Positions 51,586-61,548 are shown, counted from the stretch's first letter. The stretch is DNA of 64,000 nucleotides from Rhodomicrobium sp. R_RK_3 (GCF_002198715.1 NZ_MWLK01000008.1:208983-272982), one strand, 5' to 3'. Translations and numbers: made by a program. The notes: a model not told the origin generated them from the letters alone.

Positions 51586-52650
51586 TCAGCCCAGCGCGGC
51601 GATCACGGCCCTTGCGCATTCGATCGTCGAGGCCTTGCCGCCGAGATCCCGGGTGCGGCTCGCCGGATCGCGCAGCACTTGCTCGATGGCGGCGTCGATG
51701 GCGCGGGCGGCTTCGGTTTCGCCGAGATGGTCGAGCATCATCGAGCCGCACCAGATCTGCGCGATCGGGTTGGCGATGCCCTTGCCGGCAATGTCCGGCG
51801 CCGAGCCGTGCACCGGCTCGAACATCGAGGGAAACTCGCGCTCCGGATTGAGGTTGGCGGACGGCGCGATGCCGATGCCGCCGACGACCGCCGGGCCGAG
51901 ATCGGAGAGGATGTCGCCGAACAGATTGCTCGCCACCACGACGTCGAACCAGTCCGGATGCTGCACGAAATGCGCAGCCAGGATGTCGATGTGGAACTGG
52001 TCGGTCTTTACATTCGGATGGTGCTTGGCATTGGCCGCGAAGCGCTCGTCCCAGAACGGCATGGTGTGGATGATGCCGTTGGACTTGGTCGCCGAAGTCA
52101 GATGCCCGCGCCGCTTCTCGGCCAGCTTGAAGGCGTAGCTCATGATGCGGTCGACGCCGCGCCGGGTGAACACCGCCTCCTGGATGGCGAATTCGTCCTC
52201 CGTCCCGGCATAGAGCCGGCCGCCCGCCGCCGAATATTCGCCCTCATTGTTTTCGCGCACGATGATGAAGTCGATCTCGCCGGGCTTGCGGTCACGCAAG
52301 GGCGAGGGGACGCCCTCGAACAGCTTGATCGGCCGGACATTGGCATATTGGCGCAATTGGCGGCGCAGCGGGATGAGCAGGCCCCAGAGCGAGACATGGT
52401 CCGGCACGCCGGGATAGCCGACCGCGCCGAGCAGGATCGCGTCGAACGCCTTGGTCTGTTCCACGCCGTCCTCCGGCATCATGCGTCCGGTCTTGCTGTA
52501 GAGCTCGCAGCTCCAGGGGAATTCGGTGAACGCGAAGGAGATGCCGAAGCGGCGTCCGGCGGCCTCCAGCACTTCGACGGCCGCCGGCACCACTTCCTTG
52601 CCGATGCCGTCGCCGGGAATGAGTGCGATCTTGTGCTGGCGGTCCGTCAT
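51586..52650 (-). CDS. Tartrate dehydrogenase/decarboxylase-like (isocitrate/isopropylmalate dehydrogenase family)
   Basis: 354 residues from ATG 52650 (GAGGA 7 bases upstream). Beta-decarboxylating dehydrogenase family: NAD-site IALIPGDGIGKEVV, substrate residues in LLIPLRRQLRQYANVRP, ENNEGEYS, the catalytic Lys/Asp region SNLFGDILSDLGP and EPVHGSAPDIAGKGIANP. The LLIPLRR and NNEGEYS variants and length resemble tartrate/D-malate dehydrogenases rather than LeuB. Acts in the cytosol with NAD. Isolated gene. Confidence 0.88.
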   Translation of the reverse strand: MTDRQHKIALIPGDGIGKEVVPAAVEVLEAAGRRFGISFAFTEFPWSCELYSKTGRMMPEDGVEQTKAFDAILLGAVGYPGVPDHVSLWGLLIPLRRQLRQYANVRPIKLFEGVPSPLRDRKPGEIDFIIVRENNEGEYSAAGGRLYAGTEDEFAIQEAVFTRRGVDRIMSYAFKLAEKRRGHLTSATKSNGIIHTMPFWDERFAANAKHHPNVKTDQFHIDILAAHFVQHPDWFDVVVASNLFGDILSDLGPAVVGGIGIAPSANLNPEREFPSMFEPVHGSAPDIAGKGIANPIAQIWCGSMMLDHLGETEAARAIDAAIEQVLRDPASRTRDLGGKASTIECARAVIAALG

Positions 52651-52879
52651 GCCCTGTTCCTCTGATTGGCGCGCGGGACTGTTTGACGCCATTCTCGGCG
52701 CAAATCAAGCGCAGGTCGAGCAGGGAGCGGCGCGAAGCCGTCATAGCCCTGTCATATGAATCGGGATGAATGCTGGCAACATGGCGGGGATGTGCATCGG
52801 CGCCTGCAAACGCCGAATCCCGGATAACGCGAAGCGCGTTTCCGGGATATCAGGTCCAGTACGGCCGAGGCGCGGCGCT

Positions 52880-53512
52880 TTAGGCGTCGGCGAAATCGTC
52901 CGTGTCGGCCGGGCTGTAGCGCGAGCCCGAGGACGACGAACCGCCGCCGCCACCGCCTCGCTCGCGCGAGGAGTCGCTGCTCATGCGGCAGATCGCCTCT
53001 TCCATGTCCGACAGATCGACAAATTGGTCGGCCTGGCGGCGCAGTTCGTCCGAGACCATCGGCGGCTGCGTGTTCATGGTGGAGACGACGCTGACGCGCT
53101 TGCCCTTGTGCTGAAGCGCTTCCACCAGAGTGCGGAAGTCGCCGTCGCCGGAGAACAGCACGATGTGATCGAGATGCTGGGCCAGTTCCATGGCATCGAC
53201 GGTAAGTTCGATATCCATGTTGCCCTTGATCTTCCGGCGGCCAGAGGCGTCGGTAAACTCCTTCGTCGGCTTGGTCACCATGGTGTAGCCATTGTAATCG
53301 AGCCAATCGATGAGCGGACGGATCGAGGAATATTCCTGATCCTCGGCCAGAGCGGTATAGTAAAGGGCGCGCAACAGGCGTCCTTTAGATCGGAACAGAA
53401 CCAGGAGACGCTTGTAATCGATATCGAATCCCAACGCCTTGGCTGTGGCGTAGAGATTGGCGCCGTCGATAAAAAGCGCTATCCGTTCCGAGGGATAAAA
53501 ATTCATTTGCAT
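52880..53512 (-). CDS. NYN-domain (PIN-like) protein, LabA/DUF88 family
   Basis: 210 residues from ATG 53512 (AAGGG upstream; frame to 53557 would need TTG). Acidic active-site-like residues in ALFIDGANLY, the central D of KGNMDIELTVDAM, and FSGDGDFRTLV match NYN ribonuclease-like domains. A low-complexity Gly/Ser-rich tail (about 180-210) follows. Divergent from folK with 129 bases between. This gene next to folK/rpoZ is a recurrent arrangement in Hyphomicrobiales; RNA processing is the likely role, not proven. Confidence 0.88.
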   Translation of the reverse strand: MQMNFYPSERIALFIDGANLYATAKALGFDIDYKRLLVLFRSKGRLLRALYYTALAEDQEYSSIRPLIDWLDYNGYTMVTKPTKEFTDASGRRKIKGNMDIELTVDAMELAQHLDHIVLFSGDGDFRTLVEALQHKGKRVSVVSTMNTQPPMVSDELRRQADQFVDLSDMEEAICRMSSDSSRERGGGGGGSSSSGSRYSPADTDDFADA

Positions 53513-53641
53513 ATGACCCTTTCTGAGAAGCGAACAGGCCTGTGGTAAATGCCACAAGCCGATCCGATCTTCCAGCAGCTACCCCGAACCCCCGGGGTTC
53601 ATTCACGATGTGAAAACTTGCACGCTAGCACGAAGTTCAAA

Positions 53642-54235
53642 ATGATTATCATAGGTATGGGGTCTAATGTAACCAGTCGGTGGGGCGATTCCTATAGAAC
53701 CATAGCCGAAGGGCTTAACCAGCTTGAGGGGGCTGGCATACCCATTTTGCGGCATTCGCGCTTCTATCGAACCTCTCCACTCGGGCCGGCCGACCAGCCT
53801 GACTATTTCAATGCGGCGGCCATCATAGGTACATCACTCCCAGCGATCGCGCTCCTATCATTGCTCAAAAAAATCGAGACTGCCGCAGGCCGGAGATCCT
53901 CTGTGCGTTGGGGGCCACGGGCGCTGGACATCGATATCCTTGATTACAACCGGCAAATCCTAAATTGGCAAAACCGGCGCTGCCAACGCTTTAAATGTAA
54001 TGAATTCAGACTGATTCTGCCACATCCGGGAATAGAGTCACGCCCCTTTGTGCTTCAGCCGCTCCAGGATATTGCGCCTTATTGGCACCATCCGGTATAC
54101 GGGCTGAACCCGGCTCAGTTTCTGGCAAGGCTGCGCGGGGTCAAAATGGGCCGAATCATCGACACCGTGAGTGATACTTATCCCCTCATACAAAACCTCC
54201 AAAGCTTGCACGAGCCCGAAAAAATCGCTACTTAA
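53642..54235 (+). CDS. folK: 2-amino-4-hydroxy-6-hydroxymethyldihydropteridine pyrophosphokinase
   Basis: 197 residues from ATG 53642. HPPK landmarks: [28 protein letters not shown], the ATP/Mg signature [14 protein letters not shown] and [21 protein letters not shown]. It pyrophosphorylates the pterin in folate synthesis. GC is distinctly lower than in neighbours and the ribosome site is poor. No folP or folB is nearby. A longer frame to 53549 lacks family resemblance. Confidence 0.92.
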   Translation: MIIIGMGSNVTSRWGDSYRTIAEGLNQLEGAGIPILRHSRFYRTSPLGPADQPDYFNAAAIIGTSLPAIALLSLLKKIETAAGRRSSVRWGPRALDIDILDYNRQILNWQNRRCQRFKCNEFRLILPHPGIESRPFVLQPLQDIAPYWHHPVYGLNPAQFLARLRGVKMGRIIDTVSDTYPLIQNLQSLHEPEKIAT

Positions 54236-54276
54236 AGACTAGCGTTTTTCCGGACAAACAAAAGGATACCTCCGCC

Positions 54277-54687
54277 ATGGCCCGCGTGACGGTTGAAGAT
54301 TGCGTCGACAAGGTTCCGAACAGGTTCGAGCTCGTTCTGCTCGCGGCGCACCGCGCCCGCGCGGTTTCGGCCGGCTCGCCTATTACCATCGAACGGGAAA
54401 ACGACAAGAATCCGGTCGTGGCATTGCGCGAGATCGCGGAAAAGACAATTTCCCCGGAAGACATGAAAGAGGATCTGATCCACTCCATGCAGCGCTATGT
54501 GGAAGTGGACGAACCGGAGCCGGATGCAGTGCCGCTGCTCTCCTCCGGGTCATCGGACCGCCCGATCCTGGGCCGCGACGACGTCAATTCCGACCTCGTC
54601 ATCGACCGCATGACCGAGGAAGAGCTTCTGCGCGGCATGGAGCGCAGCATCCCGTCCGATCAGCACCAGAGCAACCGGTCGCGCTAA
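54277..54687 (+). CDS. rpoZ: DNA-directed RNA polymerase omega subunit
   Basis: 136 residues, beginning [28 protein letters not shown], the conserved omega N-terminus with the NRFELV and AHRAR segments that bind beta-prime. A long acidic C-terminal extension is typical of alphaproteobacteria. AAAGGA precedes ATG 54277. The following rsh gene starts 55 bases later, so the two are probably cotranscribed; omega is also part of the (p)ppGpp site on polymerase. Confidence 0.97.
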   Translation: MARVTVEDCVDKVPNRFELVLLAAHRARAVSAGSPITIERENDKNPVVALREIAEKTISPEDMKEDLIHSMQRYVEVDEPEPDAVPLLSSGSSDRPILGRDDVNSDLVIDRMTEEELLRGMERSIPSDQHQSNRSR

Positions 54688-54742
54688 TTCGGGGGCCTCA
54701 TGTCTCCGTTTCCGGCGAAAGGCGGGTTGAGGGCATCCCGTC

Positions 54743-56974
54743 ATGATGCGGCAATATGAGCTTGTCGAAAAAGTTCTCAGCTACGATCCCAACGCGGACG
54801 AGGCGCTGCTGAACCGTGCCTATGTCTATGCGATGAAGGCGCATGGGCATCAGAAGCGAGCATCGGGCGATCCCTATTTCTCGCATCCGCTCGAAGTCGC
54901 GGCGATCCTGACCGAGTTCGAGCTGGACGACGCCACGATCGCGACCGCGCTGCTGCACGACACGATCGAAGACACCGGCACCACCAAGGCCGAGATCGAC
55001 GATCTGTTCGGCGCCGAGATCGGCACGCTGGTCGACGGGCTGACCAAGATCGACAAGCTGAATCTGGTCAGCAAGCGCGCCGAGCAGGCCGAGAATTTCC
55101 GTAAGCTGCTGATCGCCATTTCCAGCGACATCCGCGTGCTGCTGGTGAAGCTCGCCGACCGCCTGCACAATATGCGCACGCTCGAGCATAAGAGCCCCGA
55201 GAGCCGCCGGCGCAACGCGCAGGAGACCATGGACATCTATGCGCCGCTCGCCGGGCGCATGGGTATCCAGGAAATGAAGGACGAGCTTGAGGAGCTGGCC
55301 TTCCGCTGGCTGCACACCCAGGCTTACGACACGCTGGTCGGCCAGCTCGCCGTACTGCGCCAGCGCAACAAGAACATCATCCAGACCATCGAGCAGGAAT
55401 TGCGGGCCAAGCTCGTCGATGCGGGCGTCACCGGCAAGGTTTCCAGCCGCGAGAAGAAGCCCTACTCCATCTGGCGCAAGATGGAGAACAAGCAGATCTC
55501 GCTCGAACAGCTCTCCGACATCTACGGTTTCCGCGTCGTCGTCGACAAGCTCGAGGATTGCTACCGCGTCCTGGGCGCCGTGCACACCACCTGGCGGACG
55601 GTTCCGGGGCGCTTCAAGGACTACATCTCGACGCCGAAATACAACAATTACCAGTCCATCCACACCACCATCGTCGGCCCCGGCCATCAGCGCGTCGAGC
55701 TGCAGATCCGCACCAAGATGATGGAGGAGATCGCCGAATTCGGCGTCGCCGCGCATTCGCTCTACAAGGACGGCGTGATTTCCTCGAACGGCAATCTCAA
55801 GGTCGCCGGCACCGAGGATTCGACGCCCTATCAATGGCTGCGCAAGCTGGTCGCCAATCTGCTCGAAGGCGACAATCCGGAAGAGTTCCTGGAGCACACC
55901 AAGCTCGAGCTGTTCCAGGATCAGGTTTTTTGCTTCACGCCGAAGGGCCGCCTGATCGCCCTGCCGCGCGGCTCGACGCCGATCGACTTCGCCTATGCGG
56001 TGCACACCAAGATCGGCCATAGCTGCGTCGGCGCCAAGGTCAACGGCCGCCACATGCCGCTGATCAGCGAATTGAAGAACGGCGACGAGGTCTCGATCAT
56101 CACCTCGGACGCGCAAACGCCGCCGCCGGCCTGGGAGAATATCGTGCGCACCGGCAAGGCCCGCTCGGCCATCCGCCGCGCGACGCGCGAAGCCGTGCGC
56201 AAGCAATATGGCAATCTCGGCCGCGACATCCTTAAGGCGACCTTCCAGCAGCACGACAAAAGCTATTCCGACGAGGCCGTCGCCATCGCGCTCGGCCGGC
56301 TGCCGCAGAAAACGCTCGACGATGTGCTGGCCGAAGTCGGCCGCGGCGAGATGAACTCCATCGAGGTCTACCGGGCGGTGTTCCCGAAGGAAGTGCTGCC
56401 GGAGGTGCCCAAGCGCAAGGCGATCAAGCGCTCGGACGAGGGCTGGTTCAACCTGCGCCGCGTGACCAACCTGCGCTTCCGCTGGCCGGGCAGCGTGCCG
56501 GAGGAGCATTCGGTGAACGGCGCCAACGGCGTGCCGATCCGGGGCGCGCGCGGCGACCTGCCGATCAAGTTCGCGCCCGGCGGCGCCATTCCCGGCGAGC
56601 GCATCGTCGGCATCCTGGAGCCGGGCGCCGGCATCACCATCTACCCGATCCATTCGCCGCTCTTGCGCGACCATTTCGACCACAATGACCGCTGGATCGA
56701 CGTCACCTGGGACATCGACGAGGCTTCGCAGGAGCGCTTTCCGGTCAAGATCAAGGTGACGGCGGTGAACGAGCCGGGGTCGCTCGCCAAAATCGCCGCC
56801 ATCATCGGCGACAAGAACGGCAATATCGACAAGCTGCAGATGACCGGCCGCCGCGAGGACTACACCGACATGCTGATCGACGTCGAAGTGTGGGACGTGA
56901 AGAATCTGCGCGACATCATGGGTGGGCTGAAGGGGCTTTCGGCGGTCAGTTCGGTCGAGCGGATCATGGCTTGA
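54743..56974 (+). CDS. rsh: Bifunctional (p)ppGpp synthetase/hydrolase (RelA/SpoT homologue)
   Basis: 743 residues, single long RSH typical of alphaproteobacteria. HD hydrolase domain (about 35-180) with SHPLEVA and LLHDTIEDT; synthetase domain (about 235-350) with YGFRVVVD, RFKDYISTPKYNNYQSIHTT and RVELQIRT; TGS domain (about 390-450; CFTPKGRLIALPRGSTPIDFAYAVHT); C-terminal ACT domain (about 665-740). Both catalytic sites look intact. It controls the stringent response in the cytosol/ribosome. Downstream of rpoZ in the usual order. Confidence 0.97.
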   Translation: MMRQYELVEKVLSYDPNADEALLNRAYVYAMKAHGHQKRASGDPYFSHPLEVAAILTEFELDDATIATALLHDTIEDTGTTKAEIDDLFGAEIGTLVDGLTKIDKLNLVSKRAEQAENFRKLLIAISSDIRVLLVKLADRLHNMRTLEHKSPESRRRNAQETMDIYAPLAGRMGIQEMKDELEELAFRWLHTQAYDTLVGQLAVLRQRNKNIIQTIEQELRAKLVDAGVTGKVSSREKKPYSIWRKMENKQISLEQLSDIYGFRVVVDKLEDCYRVLGAVHTTWRTVPGRFKDYISTPKYNNYQSIHTTIVGPGHQRVELQIRTKMMEEIAEFGVAAHSLYKDGVISSNGNLKVAGTEDSTPYQWLRKLVANLLEGDNPEEFLEHTKLELFQDQVFCFTPKGRLIALPRGSTPIDFAYAVHTKIGHSCVGAKVNGRHMPLISELKNGDEVSIITSDAQTPPPAWENIVRTGKARSAIRRATREAVRKQYGNLGRDILKATFQQHDKSYSDEAVAIALGRLPQKTLDDVLAEVGRGEMNSIEVYRAVFPKEVLPEVPKRKAIKRSDEGWFNLRRVTNLRFRWPGSVPEEHSVNGANGVPIRGARGDLPIKFAPGGAIPGERIVGILEPGAGITIYPIHSPLLRDHFDHNDRWIDVTWDIDEASQERFPVKIKVTAVNEPGSLAKIAAIIGDKNGNIDKLQMTGRREDYTDMLIDVEVWDVKNLRDIMGGLKGLSAVSSVERIMA

Positions 56975-57146
56975 GGGCCTGATCCCGTGGCGGACGGCGC
57001 CGAGGCCGATCAAATTTACCTCAAACTGTATAAAAACGGGCGCCGTTCACCCGAGCGGTTGTAAGAACGCCTCTGCCGCATCGGCGGCACCGCGACGGAT
57101 GGCGCGCGCCTGATCGCGGCTGTCCGGGTTTGGGGAGGCGTTCAAA

Positions 57147-58238
57147 ATGCGATTTCTGTCCTTGTTGATTGCCGTCTGCCTGTTGGCCATCGGCGCATTC
57201 GTGCTGCCGGGCGCCTGGGGTGCCGGCCAATATCTGCTGGCCAAGGACGATCCGGCCGCGCTGACCAATCTCGGCCTGCGCGCCAAACTCACGCCCGAGC
57301 TGCTGAACGCCGAAATGACGGCGGCGCTCGACACGCGGAGCCAATATCTGGCCGACAGTTTCATCGTGCTGGCGGAGCAGGAGCGCATCGCGATCCCGGC
57401 CGATCTGCGCAAGCGCCATGACGACCAGTCGGCGAGCTACCTCTTGCCGGTCGAGCTGTTCGCGCAAGGCATCCTGGACGGGCGCTGCACCAGCAATGCC
57501 GGTTTCGCCGGCGCGCGCATCAGCGACATGCTGATCGTCGGCGATCTGCGCGACCTCTACGGCCAGGCCGACAATTATCGCGGCGGCAGGCCGATCGACG
57601 AGATGGTGGTCGGGCTGGCGGCGGTCGGGCTGGTCTCGACGGCGGCGGTTCCCGCGCATACGGCGATCTCGGCGATCAAGGGCGCGGCCAAGGCCGGGCG
57701 GCTGTCGCAGCCCCTGCGCGGCGAGCTGACTGGCATTCTGGCGCGCGCGGTCGATCCGAAAGCCGTGCTCGCGGCGGTCTCGGAAATCGGCATCTGGGAC
57801 TGGATTCCGACGCTGAGCTGGCAGGAGACCATCCCGTCGCTGCGCGTGCCGCTGCTGACCAAGCTGACGGCCGCCGTCGGCGCGCTGGTGCATTACGACG
57901 CGCTGACCTCCTTCACCGACCTGACCGGCGACCTGGTCATCCTCGCCTCCGGCGATACCGGCATTTGCGGCGCCCAGGACGCGCTCGCCGTGATCCACAA
58001 TGGCGGCGAGCTGAAGCGCGTGCTGCGTCTCGCCGAGGCGCGCAAAGGCGCGACGCCGGCGGTGCTGAAGCTGCTCGGCCGCGATGCGCTGGTGCTGCCG
58101 GAGCAGCAGCGCTCGGCCATGCTGGGCTGGGTCGGCGGCGGCGCAGGTTATGTGCTGTTCGGCATCGCGGCGCTCTGGCGGGGGGCGCGCAACGCTAGGC
58201 GCGGCCAGGCTCACGATGTCTCGAGCGGAGCCGCCTAA
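57147..58238 (+). CDS. Unrecognised membrane-anchored protein, 363 residues
   Basis: No family recognised. One N-terminal hydrophobic segment (signal anchor), a mostly helical middle with several Ala/Gly-rich hydrophobic stretches (VVGLAAVGLVSTAAVPAHTA; AAVGALVHYDALTSFTDLTGDLV), and a final hydrophobic helix near 335-350 (GAGYVLFGIAALW) before a basic tail. This suggests two membrane anchors with a periplasmic domain. Lies between rsh and the convergent pyrE gene (24-base gap), starting 172 bases after rsh, so it might be the last gene of that unit. Product unknown. Confidence 0.72.
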   Translation: MRFLSLLIAVCLLAIGAFVLPGAWGAGQYLLAKDDPAALTNLGLRAKLTPELLNAEMTAALDTRSQYLADSFIVLAEQERIAIPADLRKRHDDQSASYLLPVELFAQGILDGRCTSNAGFAGARISDMLIVGDLRDLYGQADNYRGGRPIDEMVVGLAAVGLVSTAAVPAHTAISAIKGAAKAGRLSQPLRGELTGILARAVDPKAVLAAVSEIGIWDWIPTLSWQETIPSLRVPLLTKLTAAVGALVHYDALTSFTDLTGDLVILASGDTGICGAQDALAVIHNGGELKRVLRLAEARKGATPAVLKLLGRDALVLPEQQRSAMLGWVGGGAGYVLFGIAALWRGARNARRGQAHDVSSGAA

Positions 58239-58262
58239 GCCGCTCGCGCCGCGCCGCCGCTG

Positions 58263-58847
58263 CTATTTCAGCGTGCGGCTGCCCGGCTTGGTGGCGGGGA
58301 TCGCGGCCAGTTCGGGCGGCAGGGCGTCGGGCGGATAATTGCCGATGTCGAGCGTCATCAGCGCCGTCAGCGGCACGCCGAGATCGGCCTTGCCGCCGGA
58401 GCGGTTGACGAGACAGGCCGCCGCCACCGTCACGCCGCCCTCGCGGGCGATGGCGTCGATGGTCTCGCGCGAGGAGAGGCCGGTCGTCACCACATCCTCC
58501 ATCATCAGCACGCGCGCGCCGGGCTCGATGGTGAAACCGCGCCGGAGCTGGAAAATGCCCTCGACACGCTCGAAGAAGATCGACGGCAAGCCGAGCTGCC
58601 GCCCCATCTCGTAGCCCGCGACCACGCCGCCCATGGCGGGCGATGCCACCAGATCGAACGGCCCGGCCCCCGAGGCGAGCAGCTTTTCGGCCAGCGCCGC
58701 GCAGAGCCGGCTCGCCCGCGCCGGGTCCATCAGCACCCGCGCGCATTGCAGATAGGCGCCGCTATGCAGCCCGGAGGTCAGGATGAAATGGCCGGTGAGC
58801 AGCGCCCCGGCGTCGCGGAATTCCTGGAGGACATCATCATCGGTCAT
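58263..58847 (-). CDS. pyrE: Orotate phosphoribosyltransferase
   Basis: 194 residues. PRPP-binding motif [16 protein letters not shown] (about 104-119), the N-terminal [17 protein letters not shown] segment and [22 protein letters not shown] are conserved. Makes orotidine monophosphate in pyrimidine synthesis. pyrE following rsh is conserved in alphaproteobacteria. Divergent from an exported-protein gene. Confidence 0.96.
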   Translation of the reverse strand: MTDDDVLQEFRDAGALLTGHFILTSGLHSGAYLQCARVLMDPARASRLCAALAEKLLASGAGPFDLVASPAMGGVVAGYEMGRQLGLPSIFFERVEGIFQLRRGFTIEPGARVLMMEDVVTTGLSSRETIDAIAREGGVTVAAACLVNRSGGKADLGVPLTALMTLDIGNYPPDALPPELAAIPATKPGSRTLK

Positions 58848-59039
58848 AAAGACGGTTTATGCCCCCGGCAGAGCCGGAGCGCAAGCCGGGCGGTTGCCGG
58901 GCCGCCGCAAATCCTCGCCCGGCATTCACCCGCCGCCACGGCGGGCCCCGACACATCAACGGCATTGTCATCGCCGCCGATCCATCGTATCCCCTGGCCT
59001 CATTCGCCTGGTTTCTCCATGCTATGTCAGGAGTTCTCG

Positions 59040-60044
59040 ATGCGCTTTGCTTCGGCGCTGTCCGCCTGCCTCCTCGCGCTGGCCCTCAGCGTAACCCCCG
59101 CCCTCGCCGCCTCGCTCGACGGCCTCGCGGTCGAGGTGAAGAATGAGAGCGAGCCGGTGCTCTGCGCCGAAAAAGACAATGTCTCCCTCTCCTTCGCCAA
59201 CAAGGACGTGCGCAGCTTCCGCATCGAGGCGGCGCATCCGGTCTACCTGTCCAGCAGCATGCGCGACAATTTCGAGGCCGACTGGACCGCCTGCGACATG
59301 GCGCCGGAGCCCGGCTACAAGGCTCCCGCCCCGCCCCGCAAGGTCACCCTCTACGACGACAACGACCTCTGGGTGGTCGGCTACACCTTTCCGACCTTCT
59401 GGCGTCCGGCCCCGGCCACCGTCCGCATCGGCGACCGCGTCGAGACCGGCATCCACATGCTGCAGATCTGGGTGCTGCGCACGGACGGCTCGGAGGAGGT
59501 GCTGGTGTTCTATCCGCAGGACGGCTATTGGCGGCCGCGCCCGATGGCGCCGAAAGGGTTTCGCAACACCGCCTACGGCTCGTCCTTCCTGGTCGGCCCG
59601 GTCGAGTTCCAGGGCCGTCCGGTGGTGAACATCAAGGAGGTCGCCTTCGACCCCAAGACCCGCACCTTCAAGCTCGACTTCGCCAAGGGCGGCTCGGGCA
59701 CGGTGAAGATCGTGCAAATCGACGCGACCAAGATGGCCCTCGACATCGCCTTCGACCGCGCCATCGAGGGCGGCCCCTTCGCCATGATGCGCTCGATGTA
59801 CATCACCGAGTTCAACAATGACGTGGCGCGCATCGCGGTCCGGGAGAAGGGCGCCAAATCCTGGCGCGAGGAAAACATCATGTCCTTCGGCGGCGGCACC
59901 GCCACCGACATCTGGGCCGGACGCCTGAGCCCGTCGCAGCACAACACGACCTCGGCGGACCTGGTGTTCAACAGCTTCTCCGAGACGCAGGCGCCGAAGC
60001 GCCCCAAGAGCGAGCCGCCGCCCCCCGCGCAGCCGGTAAATTGA
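59040..60044 (+). CDS. Unrecognised exported protein, 334 residues
   Basis: ATG 59040 has AGGAG 6 bases upstream and a clean signal peptide ending at ALAAS; the long frame back to 58746 antisense to pyrE is rejected. The mature protein is rich in beta-type and aromatic residues (DDNDLWVVGYTFPTFWRPAP, VLVFYPQDGYWRPRPMAP) and ends in a Pro-rich tail (SEPPPPAQPVN). Two Cys (VLCAEK, WTACDM) may form a disulfide. No function recognised. Confidence 0.75.
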   Translation: MRFASALSACLLALALSVTPALAASLDGLAVEVKNESEPVLCAEKDNVSLSFANKDVRSFRIEAAHPVYLSSSMRDNFEADWTACDMAPEPGYKAPAPPRKVTLYDDNDLWVVGYTFPTFWRPAPATVRIGDRVETGIHMLQIWVLRTDGSEEVLVFYPQDGYWRPRPMAPKGFRNTAYGSSFLVGPVEFQGRPVVNIKEVAFDPKTRTFKLDFAKGGSGTVKIVQIDATKMALDIAFDRAIEGGPFAMMRSMYITEFNNDVARIAVREKGAKSWREENIMSFGGGTATDIWAGRLSPSQHNTTSADLVFNSFSETQAPKRPKSEPPPPAQPVN

Positions 60045-60104
60045 GGGATCGAGCTTAAAGCCGGACCCCTTGGGTTGGAGCAACGCGCTTCCCTTGCCGC
60101 AGCC

Positions 60105-60215
60105 CAACCCTCTCCGAGGGGAGAGGGTGGCACGCGTCAGCGTGCCGGGTGAGGGGTTGCGGACTCTCAATTGACTCACGAACCCCCCACCCCCGCCCTC
60201 TCCCAAGGGAGAGGG
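60105..60215. repeat. Palindromic CCCTCTCC...GAGAGGG repeat, copy g
   Basis: Two cores (CCCTCTCCGAGGGGAGAGGG and CCCTCTCCCAAGGGAGAGGG) flanking GGCACGCGTCAGCGTGCC, a second hairpin; between convergent genes. Confidence 0.7.
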
Positions 60216-60278
60216 AGTCCGGCTGCGGGGCGCGGGGGGCTCATCCCTATCCGCCTTATCGAGAGCAATCCCACCGTC

Positions 60279-60309
60279 AAAAAGGCGGGACGCCCGGGTG
60301 TCCCGCCTT
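60279..60309 (-). terminator. Intrinsic terminator of the second branched-chain transporter operon
   Basis: On the minus strand: AAGGCGGGAC, an 8-base loop, GTCCCGCCTT, followed by a run of five T. Perfect 10-bp stem plus T-run, 22 bases after the binding-protein stop at 60332. A classical rho-independent terminator. Confidence 0.85.
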
Positions 60310-60331
60310 CGGCGTGTCGGGCCGTTCGTGC

Positions 60332-61546
60332 TCAGCTCGACTCGCCGCTCATCACCGGGCCGAAGCGGTGCCAGCGCTCGCCGTCGAATTTCTGCATCTG
60401 CAATTGCTCGATCGGGGCGAAATCGCTCGGGCTGGTATTGACCTTGATGCCGTCGACCAGCACGCCGATCTCGAAATTCTTCAGATTGGCGGCTTCCTTC
60501 ATGATGTTGGCGCGGCTGAGATCCTTGCCGGCCTGTTTCAGCACCTGCACCATGGTCTGCGCGGCGGCATAGCCGAAGACGGTCGAGCCGTCGAGCTTGT
60601 TGCCGTCGGGATAGTATTTGTCCATGAAGGCCTCCCATTCCTTGAAGGCGGGGCTTTCCTTGTCGGCCGGGTCGGTCGCGTCCTTCAGATAGGCGGTGGA
60701 AAGGATGTCCTTGGCGTTTTCGGGCCCCGCGGGCTTGATGACCGCGCCGACCGAGATGGCGACATTGTTGAGGAAATGCGTCGGCTTCCAGCCGAGTTCG
60801 GCGACCTTGCGGATGACTTGCGCGGCAAATTTCGGCGTCGCGATGGTGACGAGGATGTCGGCCCCGGAGCCCTTGAGCTGCACGATCTGGCTGTCGATGG
60901 TCGGCACCGAGACCTCATAGGGCACCTCGGCGATAATCATCGAAGCCGCCTTCGCGCCGAGCCCGTCCTTCAGGCCCTTTAAGAGATCCTTGCCGTAATC
61001 GTCATTCTGGAAGATCACCCCGACCTTGCCGTTCGGCAGGTTGTCGGCGATGTATTTGCCGTAGATCTTGCCCTCGGTCTGGTAGTTGGGCTGCCAGCCC
61101 ATGGTCCAGGGGAAATTCTTCGGGTCGTTCCACTTGGTGGCGCCGGTGGCGACGAAGAGCTGCGGCACCTGCTTGGAATTCATATATTTCTGGATCGCCG
61201 AATTGGACGGCGTGCCGAGCGGCTGGAAGACGATGGCCACCTCGTCGCTCTCGACGAGCTTGCGGGCCTGCTCCACCGCCTTGGGCGGGCTGTAGCCGTC
61301 GTCGTAGCTGATATAGTTGATCTTGCGCCCGTTGACGCCGCCCTCGGCGTTGATCTTGGCGAAATAGGCGCCGATGGTCTTGCCGATCACGCCATAGGCC
61401 GAGGCGGGGCCGCTATAGGGATTGATGTTGCCGATCTTGATCTCGGTATCGGTAACGCCGGGCGCGGTCTGCGCCATCGCCGGTGCCGCGGCGAGCGCAG
61501 AGGCGCCGACCGCCATTGCCAGCAGGGTGCATGTCCTCAAGGCCAT
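60332..61546 (-). CDS. Branched-chain amino acid type ABC transporter, periplasmic binding protein
   Basis: 404 residues from ATG 61546: AGGAGG lies 8 bases before it, whereas ATG 61552 would be only 2 bases from the same site. Signal peptide ending at AMAQ, then the type I binding fold TDTEIKIGNINPYSGPASAYGVIGKTIGAYFAKINAEGG. Here the binding protein is the last gene of its operon (after livH, livM), and its ribosome site lies within the end of livM. Ligand unknown; the mature protein resembles proteins for hydrophobic or aromatic acids as much as amino acids. Confidence 0.92.
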   Translation of the reverse strand: MALRTCTLLAMAVGASALAAAPAMAQTAPGVTDTEIKIGNINPYSGPASAYGVIGKTIGAYFAKINAEGGVNGRKINYISYDDGYSPPKAVEQARKLVESDEVAIVFQPLGTPSNSAIQKYMNSKQVPQLFVATGATKWNDPKNFPWTMGWQPNYQTEGKIYGKYIADNLPNGKVGVIFQNDDYGKDLLKGLKDGLGAKAASMIIAEVPYEVSVPTIDSQIVQLKGSGADILVTIATPKFAAQVIRKVAELGWKPTHFLNNVAISVGAVIKPAGPENAKDILSTAYLKDATDPADKESPAFKEWEAFMDKYYPDGNKLDGSTVFGYAAAQTMVQVLKQAGKDLSRANIMKEAANLKNFEIGVLVDGIKVNTSPSDFAPIEQLQMQKFDGERWHRFGPVMSGESS

Positions 61547-61548
61547 GT

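Noticed and set aside
58746-59039. N-terminal extension of the exported protein antisense to pyrE
   Set aside because: ATG 59040 has a good ribosome site and a proper signal peptide; the extension is only the reverse strand of pyrE and its promoter.
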